In this document: positions 36,234 through 49,697 of the stretch, piece by piece
How positions within the stretch are numbered: position 1 is the stretch's first letter
How the letters are laid out: the number at the start of each line of letters is the position of its first letter
Assembly (NCBI GenBank): GCA_964017155.1
Contig: OZ024861.1
Location: 15,005,889 to 15,069,888 of the forward strand
DNA: 64,000 bases
Direction: 5' to 3'
Source of the DNA: Oasisia sp. SBJ-2009
Lineage: Eukaryota > Annelida > Polychaeta > Sabellida > Siboglinidae
Notes under the pieces: generated by a model
Told to the model about the DNA's origin: nothing
The model's database searches: none
What the model saw: only the letters and a program-made list of their open reading frames with translations
Position numbers and translations under genes: made by a program

Positions 36234-38478
36234 AGCGACACAGACCGTCTGAGAATGAGACGCGCGAGTAGTGATGAACCCCACGCATGTCTAGTATATC
36301 ACTTCGTAGTTGTCTGGGTAGTTTGGAACAACCCTTGGTTTCTCGTATGGCTCTTCGCCATCGCTGTTATGTCTAGCCGTTGGCGTTACCTGTTTGTCGG
36401 CACAGCGCTCATGACACGGCCAAAGAGCTGGCCTGTTGGCACTGATCACTGTAGCATATGCTATTGTTTCCAAGGCAATGTAACAACATATGCATTCGAA
36501 CTCCGTCACTACCTAGATACAAATCTGCGTGCCGAGATATGTGTGACTGCAATAAATATGGATCTCAAAACATCGAATGATCCTCTACACTTGTCTTTGA
36601 AGGAAGACATGTCAAATGCGTACCCTTGAGTTACACTATTGCAAAGAAAGAGGCACTTGTGTAGGTTGCCTTGGCATGCTGACTCCTAAGTATGCTGTTT
36701 CCAGTCGAGATGAATGCGTTGTGCTTGGTGTCATGACGGTCAAAGAATCATCTACTCACCTGTATTGAGTGGGTGTATGTGTACAAGCGATAATGTGTGT
36801 GGCATTCGCCGCGCGAATGGTGCTTATGCATATCAGTTTTAATATACTTTCCGCGGTGCGATCCCGGCCTCTTACACAAGTTTCGTTTCATGTGCATTAT
36901 TTTGCATCATATTTTGACATTGCATATCTTGAAATACATCATATAGCGTGAACAATAGCTCGATCAATCGTCTGAGTAAAACGTTTCGATTGTGAGAACT
37001 GCAACATCAAAACTAATGTCCACTCGCACTAGCTGTGATATATGTATCGATGTCATGCTATCGTTGATTTGATTCTCCCAGTGATCGGCCTACATTATCA
37101 TCTACCTCAACATGTTATATAAAAAAAATAACTTGATAAAAACAACGCTTCACCCACTGTCGAATGACTGTTCCGCGTCGCCAATCTTCACATCATCGGG
37201 CCTGGTCGGTCAGTAATGCTGCCAGAAGTATTCGGCCACGTGTCGCTGTATCTTCACCAGGCGCAGACACCTGAGAAAAAACAATAAAACAGCGTTACAA
37301 TGTGCACGGTGTCTAACAAAATTGAAAACAGCAGGCTCAATGCTTACATGTGTCCACATTCCTTCACCCCACTGGCGTCAAAGACGCAAATCCCACCGCG
37401 ATGCGGTCGAGATTACACTAAAGAAACTGGCATCTGTCGCCAGCATTCAACTGCGAGGCAAAGTAATGGCGGCAAACCGGAAGACGCGCCACAACAATAC
37501 CGTGACGTCACGACATTACGGCAGACGTGCCATTTTCGTTCCCGGCGACGTCAAATTTCAAGATGGCGACGCCTTTGATATAAGCAAACTGGGGGGGGGG
37601 AGGCGCTTTCTTCCACGTTTACTTCGTTCTTTCAATGTTTAACTTGCGCTAGCTTATTTCGCAATAAGGTACACACATAGGGCTACAGTTGTATTATGGT
37701 ACGACTGCCTGTGCGACATTCGGGTGCTTTTTATGCACGATGCAAGTCAATGTGCGTGGCGTATAACACCGATTAGATTCAACAATGCCAGACTCTCTCC
37801 ATTGATTTTTAGACCAAATATAGCAGGCCTGCTGCGTCCGCGCGTATTAAAACCACTGCACTACCCTACCCGCGCCTCTTGTAATGAAGTTTCAAACCTA
37901 GGAGCAATTGAGGTTGGCTTGCATTCTGCGCAAGTGCCTAATTCTTGTCGGAAATGGAACAGAATATTCATATTCGTGTTCTCATTCACAGTACACTGTA
38001 TATGGTGCATACCACTCTTCGATGAGTTGTCTCAAAGTCTCAAGCAGCTTTCCACCTATGCCTAGGCAAATAGACGTTTGGACAGTATATAATTTCACAT
38101 TCGTACTGCTGAGCTTCAAACTACTACACTCAACGACAGAAGTTCCCTTCACTGTGTTGGCAATCTACTCTCTGCGATCTGGAACTCTAAAACGTCTTAA
38201 CGGCGACGCCACGAGGGCTGTATGCAGGCTGCGCATAGATGTATCTGAAGCATTATATGCCATTCCATGCGATAAAAGACGTTCGTTCGCATACAGTCTA
38301 GATTTACTCTGTAGTGTAATACGCTTTGTAGGACGTACAATGTGTGTAGCTAGCTCAACATCAATGATTATATGATGCGACCATTGCCTGTTAGTTGCTT
38401 TGTGGTTTCGTTTTCTTATTGAACTGGCGACATGTCTGCTCTTTGGTTTCAGGTCTTCCTATTTGAGACCGACGTGTG
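36234..38478 (+). repeat. Array unit 16 (mosaic right end)
   Basis: Full 2245 bp unit. It matches unit 15 through the promoter-like block, then changes to variants shared with units 22, 24 and 26 (AAATATAGCAGG near 37820). Private: GGGTGCTTTTT near 37725 and AGTATATAATTTC near 38085. G tract of 10. CRE core at 37503. Confidence 0.95.
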
Positions 38479-40720
38479 AGCGACACAGACCGTCTGAGAA
38501 TGACACGCGCGAGTAGTGATGAACCCCACGCATGTCTAGTATATCACTTCGTAGTTGTCTGGGTAGTTTGGAACAACCCTTGGTTTCTCGTATGGCTCTT
38601 CGCCATCGCTGTTATGTCTAGCCGTTGGCGTTACCTGTTTGTCGGCACAGCGCTCATGACACGGCCAAAGAGCTGGCCTGTTGGCACTGATCACTGTAGC
38701 ATATGCTATTGTTTCCAAGGCAATGTAACAACATATGCATTCGAACTCCGTCACTACCTAGATACAAATCCGCGTGCCGAGATATGTGTGACTGCAATAA
38801 ATATGGGTCTCAAAACATCGAATGATCCTCTACACTTGTCTTTGAAGGAAGACATGTCAAATGCGTACCCTTGAGTTACACTATTGCAAAGAAAGAGGCA
38901 CTTGTATAGGTTGCCTTGGCATCCCGATTCCTAAGTATGCTGTTTCCAGTCGAGACGAATGCGTTGTGCTTGCTGTCATGACGGTCAAAGAATCATCTAC
39001 TCACCTGTATTGAGTGGGTGTATGTGTACATGCGATAATGTGTGTGGCATTCGCCGCGCGAATGGTGCTTATGCATATCAGTTTTAATATACTTTCCGCG
39101 GTGCGATCCCGACCTCTTACACAAGTTTCGTTTCATGTGCATTATTTTTGCATCATATTTTGACATTGCGTATCTTGAAATACATCATATAGCGTGAACA
39201 ATAGCTCGATCAATCGTCTGAGTAAAACGTTTCGATTGTGAGAACTGCAACATCAAAACTAATGTCCACTCGCACTAGCTGTGATATATGTATCGATGTC
39301 ATGCTATCGTTGATTTGATTCTCCCAGTGATCGGCCTACATTATCATCTACCTCAACATGTTATATAAAATAAATAACTTGATAAAAACAACGCTTCACC
39401 CACTGTCGAATGACTGTTCCGCGTCGCCAATCTTCACATCATCGGGCCTGGTCGGTCAGTAATGCTGCCAGAAGTATTCGGCCACGTGTCGCTGTATCTT
39501 CACCGGGCGCAGACACCTGAGAAAAAACAATAAAACAGCGTTACAATGTGCACGGTGTCTAACAAAATTGAAAACAGCAGGCTCAATGCTTACATATGTC
39601 CACATTCCTTCACCCCACTGGCGTCAAAGACGCAAATCCCACCGCGATGCGGTCGAGATTACACTAAAGAAACTGGCATCTGTCGCCAGCATTCGGCTGC
39701 GCGGCAAAGTAATGGCGGCAAACCGGAAGACGCGCCACAACAATACCGTGACGTCACGACATTACGGCAGACATGCCATTTTCGTTCCCGGCGACGTCAA
39801 ATTTCAAGATGGCGACGCCTTTGATATAAGCAAACTGGGGGGGAGGCGCTTTCTTCCACGTTTACTTCGTTCTTTCAATGTTTTACTTGCGCTAGCTTAT
39901 TTCGCAATAAGGTACACACATAGGACTACAGTTGTATTATGGTACGACGGCCTGTGCGACATTCGGGTACTTTTTATGCACGATGCAAGTCAATGTGCGT
40001 GGCGTAAACACCGATTAGATTCAACAATGCCAGACTCTCTCCATTGATTTTTAGACCAAATATATCAGGCCTGCTGCGTCCACGCGTATTAAAACCACTG
40101 CACTACCCTACCCGCGCCTCTTGTAATGAAGTTTCAAACCTAGGAGCAATTGAGGTTGGCTTGCATTCTGCGCAAGTGCCTAATTCTTGTCGGAAATGGA
40201 ACAGAATATTCATATTCGTGTTCTCATTCACAGTACACTGTATATGGTGCATACCACTCTTCGATGAGTTGTCTCAAAGTCTCAAGCAGCTTTCCACCTA
40301 TGCCTAGGCAAATAGACGTTTGGACAGTATCTAATTTCACATTCGTACTGCTGAGCTTCAAACTACTACACTCAACGACAGAAGTTCCCTTCACTGTGTT
40401 GGCAATCTACTCTCTGCGATCTGGAACTCTAAAACGTCTTAACGGCGACGCCACGAGGGCTGTATGCAGGCTGCGCATAGATGTATCTGAAGCATTATAT
40501 GCCATTCCATGCGATAAAAGACGTTCGTTCGCATACAGTCTAGATTTACTCTGTAGTGTAATACGCTTTGTAGGACGTACAATGTGTGTAGCTAGCTCAA
40601 CATCAATGATTATATGATGCGACCATTGCCTGTTAGTTGCTTTGTGGTTTCGTTTTCTTATTGAACTGGCGACATGTCTGCTCTTTGGTTTCAGGTCTTC
40701 CTATTTGAGACCGACGTGTG
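38479..40720 (+). repeat. Array unit 17 (pair 17-18)
   Basis: Full 2242 bp unit, very close to unit 18. Shared marks: GACACGCGCG, CATCCCGATT, an extra T in ATTATTTTTGC, AAAATAAATAAC after the TATA box, and a 1-bp deletion (GCGTAAACACC) near 40005. G tract of 7. CRE core at 39749. Confidence 0.95.
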
Positions 40721-42963
40721 AGCGACACAGACCGTCTGAGAATGACACGCGCGAGTAGTGATGAACCCCACGCATGTCTAGTATATCACTTCGTAGTTGT
40801 CTGGGTAGTTTGGAACAACCCTTGGTTTCTCGTATGGCTCTTCGCCATCGCTGTTATGTCTAGCCGTTGGCGTTACCTGTTTGTCGGCACAGCGCTCATG
40901 ACACGGCCAAAGAGCTGGCCTGTTGGCACTGATCACTGTAGCATATGCTATTGTTTCCAAGGCAATGTAACAACATATGCATTCGAACTCCGTCACTACC
41001 TAGATACAAATCCGCGTGCCGAGATATGTGTGACTGCAATAAATATGGGTCTCAAAACATCGAATGATCCTCTACACTTGTCTTTGAAGGAAGACATGTC
41101 AAATGCGTACCCTTGAGTTACACTATTGCAAAGAAAGAGGCACTTGTATAGGTTGCCTTGGCATCCCGATTCCTAAGTATGCTGTTTCCAGTCGAGACGA
41201 ATGCGTTGTGCTTGCTGTCATGACGGTCAAAGAATCATCTACTCACCTGTATTGAGTGGGTGTATGTGTACATGCGATAATGTGTGTGGCATTCGCCGCG
41301 CGAATGGTGCTTATGCATATCAGTTTTAATATACTTTCCGCGGTGCGATCCCGACCTCTTACACAAGTTTCGTTTCATGTGCATTATTTTTGCATCATAT
41401 TTTGACATTGCGTATCTTGAAATACATCATATAGCGTGAACAATAGCTCGATCAATCGTCTGAGTAAAACGTTTCGATTGTGAGAACTGCAACATCAAAA
41501 CTAATGTCCACTCGCACTAGCTGTGATATATGTATCGATGTCATGCTATCGTTGATTTGATTCTCCCAGTGATCGGCCTACATTATCATCTACCTCAACA
41601 TGTTATATAAAATAAATAACTTGATAAAAACAACGCTTCACCCACTGTCGAATGACTGTTCCGCGTCGCCAATCTTCACATCATCGGGCCTGGTCGGTCA
41701 GTAATGCTGCCAGAAGTATTCGGCCACGTGTCGCTGTATCTTCACCGGGCGCAGACACCTGAGAAAAAAACAATAAAACAGCGTTACAATGTGCACGGTG
41801 TCTAACAAAATTGAAAACAGCAGGCTCAATGCTTACATATGTCCACATTCCTTCACCCCACTGGCGTCAAAGACGCAAATCCCACCGCGATGCGGTCGAG
41901 ATTACACTAAAGAAACTGGCATCTGTCGCCAGCATTCGGCTGCGCGGCAAAGTAATGGCGGCAAACCGGAAGACGCGCCACAACAATACCGTGACGTCAC
42001 GACATTACGGCAGACATGCCATTTTCGTTCCCGGCGACGTCAAATTTCAAGATGGCGACGCCTTTGATCTAAGCAAACTGGGGGGGAGGCGCTTTCTTCC
42101 ACGTTTACTTCGTTCTTTCAATGTTTTACTTGCGCTAGCTTATTTCGCAATAAGGTACACACATAGGACTACAGTTGTATTATGGTACGACGGCCTGTGC
42201 GACATTCGGGTACTTTTTATGCACGATGCAAGTCAATGTGCGTGGCGTAAACACCGATTAGATTCAACAATGCCAGACTCTCTCCATTGATTTTTAGACC
42301 AAATATATCAGGCCTGCTGCGTCCACGCGTATTAAAACCACTGCACTACCCTACCCGCGCCTCTTGTAATGAAGTTTCAAACCTAGGAGCAATTGAGGTT
42401 GGCTTGCATTCTGCGCAAGTGCCTAATTCTTGTCGGAAATGGAACAGAATATTCATATTCGTGTTCTCATTCACAGTACACTGTATATGGTGCATACCAC
42501 TCTTCGATGAGTTGTCTCAAAGTCTCAAGCAGCTTTCCACCTATGCCTAGGCAAATAGACGTTTGGACAGTATCTAATTTCACATTCGTACTGCTGAGCT
42601 TCAAACTACTACACTCAACGACAGAAGTTCCCTTCACTGTGTTGGCAATCTACTCTCTGCGATCTGGAACTCTAAAACGTCTTAACGGCGACGCCACGAG
42701 GGCTGTATGCAGGCTGCGCATAGATGTATCTGAAGCATTATATGCCATTCCATGCGATAAAAGACGTTCGTTCGCATACAGTCTAGATTTACTCTGTAGT
42801 GTAATACGCTTTGTAGGACGTACAATGTGTGTAGCTAGCTCAACATCAATGATTATATGATGCGACCATTGCCTGTTAGTTGCTTTGTGGTTTCGTTTTC
42901 ATATTGAACTGGCGACATGTCTGCTCTTTGGTTTCAGGTCTTCCTATTTGAGACCGACGTGTG
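40721..42963 (+). repeat. Array unit 18 (pair 17-18)
   Basis: Full 2243 bp unit, nearly a copy of unit 17, with an extra A before CAATAAAAC near 41770. It shares the GCGTAAACACC 1-bp deletion. G tract of 7. CRE core at 41992. Confidence 0.95.
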
Positions 42964-45206
42964 AGCGACACAGACCGTCTGAGAATGACACGCGCGAGTA
43001 GTGATGAACCCCACGCATGTCTAGTATATCACTTCGTAGTTGTCTGGGTAGTTTGGAACAACCCTTGGTTTCTCGTATGGCTCTTCGCCATCGCTGTTAT
43101 GTCTAGCCGTTGGCGTTACCTGTTTGTCGGCACAGCGCTCATGACACGGCCAAAGAGCTGGCCTGTTGGCACTGATCACTGTAGCATATGCTATTGTTTC
43201 CAAGGCAATGTAACAACATATGCATTCGAACTCCGTCACTACCTAGATACAAATCTGCGTGCCGAGATATGTGTGACTGCAATAAATATGGGTCTCAAAA
43301 CATCGAATGATCTCTACACTTGTCTTTGAAGGAAGACATGTCAAATGCGTACCCTAGAGTTACACTATTGCAAAGAAAGAGGCACTTGTGTAGGTTGCCT
43401 TGGCATGCTGATTCCTAAGTATGCTGTTTCCAGTCGAGATGAATGCGTTGTGCTTGGTGTCATGACGGTCAAAGAATCATCTACTCACCTGTATTGAGTA
43501 GGTGTATGTGTACAAGCGATAATGTGTGTGGCATTCGCCGCGCGAATGGTGCTTATGCATATCAGTTTTAATATACTTTCCGCGGTGCGATCCCGGCCTC
43601 TTACACAAGTTTCGTTTCATGTGCATTATTTTGCATCATATTTTGACATTGCGTATCTTGAAATACATCATATTGCTTGAACAATAGCTCGATCAATCGT
43701 CTGAGTAAAACGTTTCGATTGTGAGAACTCCAACATCAAAACTAATGTCCACTCGCACTAGCTGTGATATATGTATCGATGTCATGCTATCGTTGAGTTG
43801 ATTCTCCCAGTGATCGGCCTACATTATCATCTACCTCAACGTGTTATATAAAAAAAATAACTTGATAAAAACAACGCTTCACCCACTGTCGAATGACTGT
43901 TCCGCGTCGCCAATCTTCACATCATCGGGCCTGGTCGGTCAGTAATGCTGCCAGAAGTATTCGGCCACGTGTCGCTGTATCTTCACCGGGCGCAGACACC
44001 TGAGAACAAAACAATAAAACAGCGTTACAATGTGCACGGTGTCTAACAAAATTGAAAACAGCAGGCTCAATGCTTACATATGACCACATTCCTTCACCCC
44101 ACTGGCGTCAAAGACGCAAATCCCACCGCGATGCGGTCGAGATTACACTACAGAAACTGGCATCTGTCGCCAGCATTCGGCTGCGCGGCAAAGCATTGGC
44201 GGCAAACCGGAAGACGCGCCACAACAATACCGTGACGTCACGACATTACGGCAGACGTGCCATTTTCGTTCCCGGCGACGTCAAATTTCAAGATGGCGAC
44301 GCCTTTGATCTAAGCAAACTGGGGGGGGAGGCGCTTTCTTCCACTTTTACTTCGTTCTTTCAATGTTTTACTTGCGCTAGCTTATTTCGCAATAAGGTAC
44401 ACACATAGGACTACAGTTGTATTAAGGTACGACGGCCTGTGCGACATTCGGGTACTTTTTATGCACGATGCAAGTCAATGTGCGTGGCGTATAACACCGA
44501 TTAGATTCAACAATGCCAGACTCTCTCCATTGATTTTTAGACCAAATATATCAGGCCTGCTGCGTCCGCGCGTATTAAAACCACTGCACTACCCTACCCG
44601 CGCCTCTTGTAATGAAGTTTCAAACCTAGGAGCAATTGAGGTTGGCTTGCATTCTGCGCAAGTGCCTAATTCTTGTCGGAAATGGAACAGAATATTCATA
44701 TTCGTGTTCTCATTCACAGTACACTGTATATGGTGCATACCACTCTTCGATGAGTTGTCTCAAAGTCTCAAGCAGCTTTCCACCTATGCCTAGGCAAATA
44801 GACGTTTGGACAGTATCTAATTTCACATTCGTACTGCTGAGCTTCAAACTACTACACTCAACGACAGAAGTTCCCTTCACTGTGTTGGCAATCTACACTC
44901 TGCGATCTGGAACTCTAAAACGTCTTAACGGCGACGCCACGAGGGCTGTATGCAGGCTGTGCATATATGTATCTGAAGCATTATACGCCATTCCATGCGA
45001 TAAAAGACGTTCGTTTGCATACAGTCTAGATTTACTCTGTAGTGTAATACGCTTTGTAGGACGTACAATGTGTGTAGCTAGCTCAACATCAATGATTATA
45101 TGATGCGACCATTGCCTGTTAGTTGCTTTGTGGTTTCGTTTTCATATTGAACTGGCGACATGTCTGCTCTTTGGTTTCAGGTCTTCCTATTTGAGACCGA
45201 CGTGTG
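42964..45206 (+). repeat. Array unit 19, many private changes
   Basis: Full 2243 bp unit with a cluster of private substitutions between about 43350 and 44200: CCTAGAGTT, GAGTAGGTG, ATTGCTTGAAC, AACTCCAAC, GTTGAGTTG, CAACGTG, GAACAAAAC, ATATGACC, CTACAGAAAC and AAGCATTGGC. Its right end resembles units 14-15. G tract of 8. CRE core at 44233. Confidence 0.95.
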
Positions 45207-47452
45207 AGCGACACAGACCGTCTGAGAATGAGACGCGCGAGTAGTGATGAACCCCACGCATGTCTAGTATATCACTTCGTAGTTGTCTGGGTAGTTTGGA
45301 ACAACCCTTGGTTTCTCGTATGGCTCTTCGCCATCGCTGTTATGTCTAGCCGTTGGCGTTACCTGTTTGTCGGCACAGCGCTCATGACACGGCCAAAGAG
45401 CTGGCCTGTTGGCACTGATCACTGTAGCATATGCTTTTGTTTCCAAGGCAATGTAACAACATATGCATTCGAACTCCGTCACTACCTAGATACAAATCTG
45501 CGTGCCGAGATATGTGTGACTGCAATAAATATGGATCTCAAAACATCGAATGATCCTCTACACTTGTCTTTGAAGGAAGACATGTCAAATGCGTACCCTT
45601 GAGTTACACTATTGCAAAGAAAGAGGCACTTGTGTAGGTTGCCTTGGCATGCTGACTCCTAAGTATGCTGTTTCCAGTCGAGATGAATGCGTTGTGCTTG
45701 GTGTCATGACGGTCAAAGAATCATCTACTCACCTGTATTGAGTGGGTGTATGTGTACAAGCGATAATGTGTGTGGCATTCGCCGCGCGAATGGTGCTTAT
45801 GCATATCAGTTTTAATATACTTTCCGCGGTGCGATCCCGGCCTCTTACACAAGTTTCGTTTCATGTGCATTATTTTGCATCATATTTTGACATTGCATAT
45901 CTTGAAATACATCATATAGCGTGAACAATAGCTCGATCAATCGTCTGAGTAAAACGTTTCGATTGTGAGAACTGCAACATCAAAACTAATGTCCACTCGC
46001 ACTAGCTGTGATATATGTATCGATGTCATGCTATCGTTGATTTGATTCTCCCAGTGATCGGCCTACATTATCATCTACCTCAACATGTTATATAAAAAAA
46101 ATAACTCGATAAAAACAACGCTTCACCCACTGTCGAATGACTGTTCCGCGTCGCCAATCTTCACATCATCGGGCCTGGTCGGTCAGTAATGCTGCCAGAA
46201 GTATTCGGCCACGGGTCGCTGTATCTTCACCGGGCGCAGACACCTGAGAAAAAACAATAAAACAGCGTTACAATGTGCACGGTGTCTAACAAAATTGAAA
46301 ACAGCAGGCTCAATGCTTACATGTGTCCACATTCCTTCACCCCACTGGCGTCAAAGACGCAAATCCCACCGCGATGCGGTCGAGATTACACTAAAGAAAC
46401 TGGCATCTGTCGCCAGCATTCAACTGCGAGGCAAAGTAATGGCGGCAAACCGGAAGACGCGCCACAACAATACCGTGACGTCACGACATTACGGCAGACG
46501 TGCCATTTTCGTTCCCGGCGACGTCAAATTTCAAGATGGCGACGCCTTTGATATAAGCAAACTGGGGGGGGGGGAGGCGCTTTCTTCCACGTTTACTTCG
46601 TTCTTTCAATGTTTAACTTGCGCTAGCTTATTTCGCAATAAGGTACACACATAGGGCTACAGTTGTATTATGGTACGACGGCCTGTGCGACATTCGGGTA
46701 CTTTTTATGCACGATGCAAGTCAATGTGCGTGGCGCATAACACCGATTAGATTCAACAATGCCAGACTCTCTCCATTGATTTTTAGACCAAATATATCAG
46801 GCCTGCTGCGTCCGCGCGTATTAAAACCACTGCACTACCCTACCCGCGCCTCTTGTAATGAAGTTTCAAACCTAGGAGCAATTGAGGTTGGCTTGCATTC
46901 TGCGCAAGTGCCTAATTCTTGTCGGAAATGGAACAGACTATTCATATTCGTGTTCTCATTCACAGTACACTGTATATGGTGCATACCACTCTTCGATGAG
47001 TTGTCTCAAAGTCTCAAGCAGCTTTCCACCTATGCCTAGGCAAATAGACGTTTGGACAGTATCTAATTTCACATTCGTACTGCTGAGCTTCAAACTACTA
47101 CACTCAACGACAGAAGTTCCCTTCACTGTGTTGGCAATCTACTCTCTGCGATCTGGAACTCTAAAACGTCTTAACGGCGACGCCACGAGGGCTGTATGCA
47201 GGCTGCGCATAGATGTATCTGAAGCATTATATGCCATTCCATGCGATAAAAGACGTTCGTTCGCATACAGTCTAGATTTACTCTGTAGTGTAATACGCTT
47301 TGTAGGACGTACAATGTGTGTAGCTAGCTCAACATCAATGATTATATGATGCGACCATTGCCTGTTAGTTGCTTTGTGGTTTCGTTTTCATATTGAACTG
47401 GCGACATGTCTGCTCTTTGGTTTCAGGTCTTCCTATTTGAGACCGACGTGTG
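45207..47452 (+). repeat. Array unit 20, E-box lost
   Basis: Full 2246 bp unit, similar to units 14-15 on the left. The E-box reads CACGGG at 46210 rather than CACGTG. From about 46.3 kb it matches unit 21 at an offset of 2245 (GGCGCATAAC, AGACTATTC). G tract of 11. CRE core at 46476. Confidence 0.95.
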
Positions 47453-49697
47453 AGCGACACAGACCGTCTGAGAATGAGACGCGCGAGTAGTGATGAACCC
47501 CACGCATGTCTAGTATATCACTTCGTAGTTGTCTGGGTAGTTTGGAACAACCCTTGGTTTCTCGTATGGCTCTTCGCCATCGCTGTTATGTCTAGCCGTT
47601 GGCGTTACCTGTTTGTCGGCACAGCGCTCATGACACGGCCAAAGAGCTGGCCTGTTGGCACTGATCACTGTAGCATATGCTATTGTTTCCAAGGCAATGC
47701 AACAACATATGCATTCGAACTCCGTCACTACCTAGATACAAATCCGCGTGCCGAGATATGTGTGACTGCAATAAATATGGGTCTCAAAACATCGAATGAT
47801 CCTCTACACTTGTCTTTGAAGGAAGACATGTCAAATGCGTACCCTTGAGTTACACTATTGCAAATAAAGAGGCACTTGTATAGGTTGCCTTGGCATCCTG
47901 ATTCCTAAGTATGCTGTTTCCAGTCGAGACGAATGCGTTGTGCTTGCTGTCATGACGGTCAAAGAATCATCTACTCACCTGTATTGAGTGGGTGTATGTG
48001 TACATGCGATAATGTGTGTGGCATTCGCCGCGCGAATGGTGCTTATGAATATCAGTTTTAATATACTTTCCGCGGTGCGATCCCGGCCTCTTACACAAGT
48101 TTCGTTTCATGTGCATTATTTTGCATTATATTTTGACATTGCGTATCTTGAAATACATCATATAGCGTGAACAATAGCTCGATCAATCGTCTGAGTAAAA
48201 CGTTTCGATTGTGAGAACTGCAACATCAAAACTAATGTCCACTCGCACTAGCTGTGATACATGTATCGATGTCATGCTATCGTTGATTTGATTCTCCCAG
48301 TGATCGGCCTACATTATCATCTACCTCAACATGTTATATAAAAAAAATAACTTGATAAAAACAACGCTTCACCCACTGTCGAATGACTGTTCCGCGTCGT
48401 CAATCTTCACATCTTCGGGCCTGGTCGGTCAGTAATGCTGCCAGAAGTATTCGGCCACGTGTCGCTGTATCTTCACCGGGCGCAGACACCTGAGAAAAAA
48501 CAATAAAACAGCGTTACAATGTGCACGGTGTCTAACAAAATTGAAAACAGCAGGCTCAATGCTTACATGTGTCCACATTCCTTCACCCCACTGGCGTCAA
48601 AGACGCAAATCCCACCGCGATGCGGTCGAGATTACACTAAAGAAACTGGCATCTGTCGCCAGCATTCAACTGCGAGGCAAAGTAATGGCGGCAAACCGGA
48701 AGACGCGCCACAACAATACCGTGACGTCACGACATTACGGCAGACGTGCCATTTTCGTTCCCTGCGACGTCAAATTTCAAGATGGCGACGCCTTTGATAT
48801 AAGCAAACTGGGGGGGGGGAGGCGCTTTCTTCCACGTTTACTTCGTTCTTTCAATGTTTAACTTGCGCTAGCTTATTTCGCAATAAGGTACACACATAGG
48901 GCTACAGTTGTATTATGGTACGACGGCCTGTGCGACATTCGGGTACTTTTTATGCACGATGCAAGTCAATGTGCGTGGCGCATAACACCGATTAGATTCA
49001 ACAATGCCAGACTCTCTCCATTGATTTTTAGACCAAATATATCAGGCCTGCTGCGTCCGCGCGTATTAAAACCACTGCACTACCCTACCCGCGCCTCTTG
49101 TAATGAAGTTTCAAACCTAGGAGCAATTGAGGTTGGCTTGCATTCTGCGCAAGTGCCTAATTCTTGTCGGAAATGGAACAGACTATTCATATTCGTGTTC
49201 TCATTCACAGTACACTGTATATGGTGCATACCACTCTTCGATGAGTTGTCTCAAAGTCTCAAGCAGCTTTCCACCTATGCCTAGGCAAATAGACGTTTGG
49301 ACAGTATCTAATTTCACATTCGTACTGCTGAGCTTCAAACTACTACACTCAACGACAGAAGTTCCCTTCACTGTGTTGGCAATCTACTCTCTGCGATCTG
49401 GAACTCTAAAACGTCTTAACGGCGACGCCACGAGGGCTGTATGCAGGCTGCGCATAGATGTATCTGAAGCATTATATGCCATTCCATGCGATAAAAGACG
49501 TTCGTTCGCATACAGTCTAGATTTACTCTGTAGTGTAATACGCTTTGTAGGACGTACAATGTGTGTAGCTAGCTCAACATCAATGATTATATGATGCGAC
49601 CATTGCCTGTTAGTTGCTTTGTGGTTTCGTTTTCATATTGAACTGGCGACATGTCTGCTCTTTGGTTTCAGGTCTTCCTATTTGAGACCGACGTGTG
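47453..49697 (+). repeat. Array unit 21
   Basis: Full 2245 bp unit. The left part matches unit 22 (AATGCAACAAC, CAAATAAAG, TATGAATATC, GATACATG, CGTCGTCAATC) and the right part matches unit 20. Private CCCTGCGACG near 48761. G tract of 10. CRE core at 48722. Confidence 0.95.
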
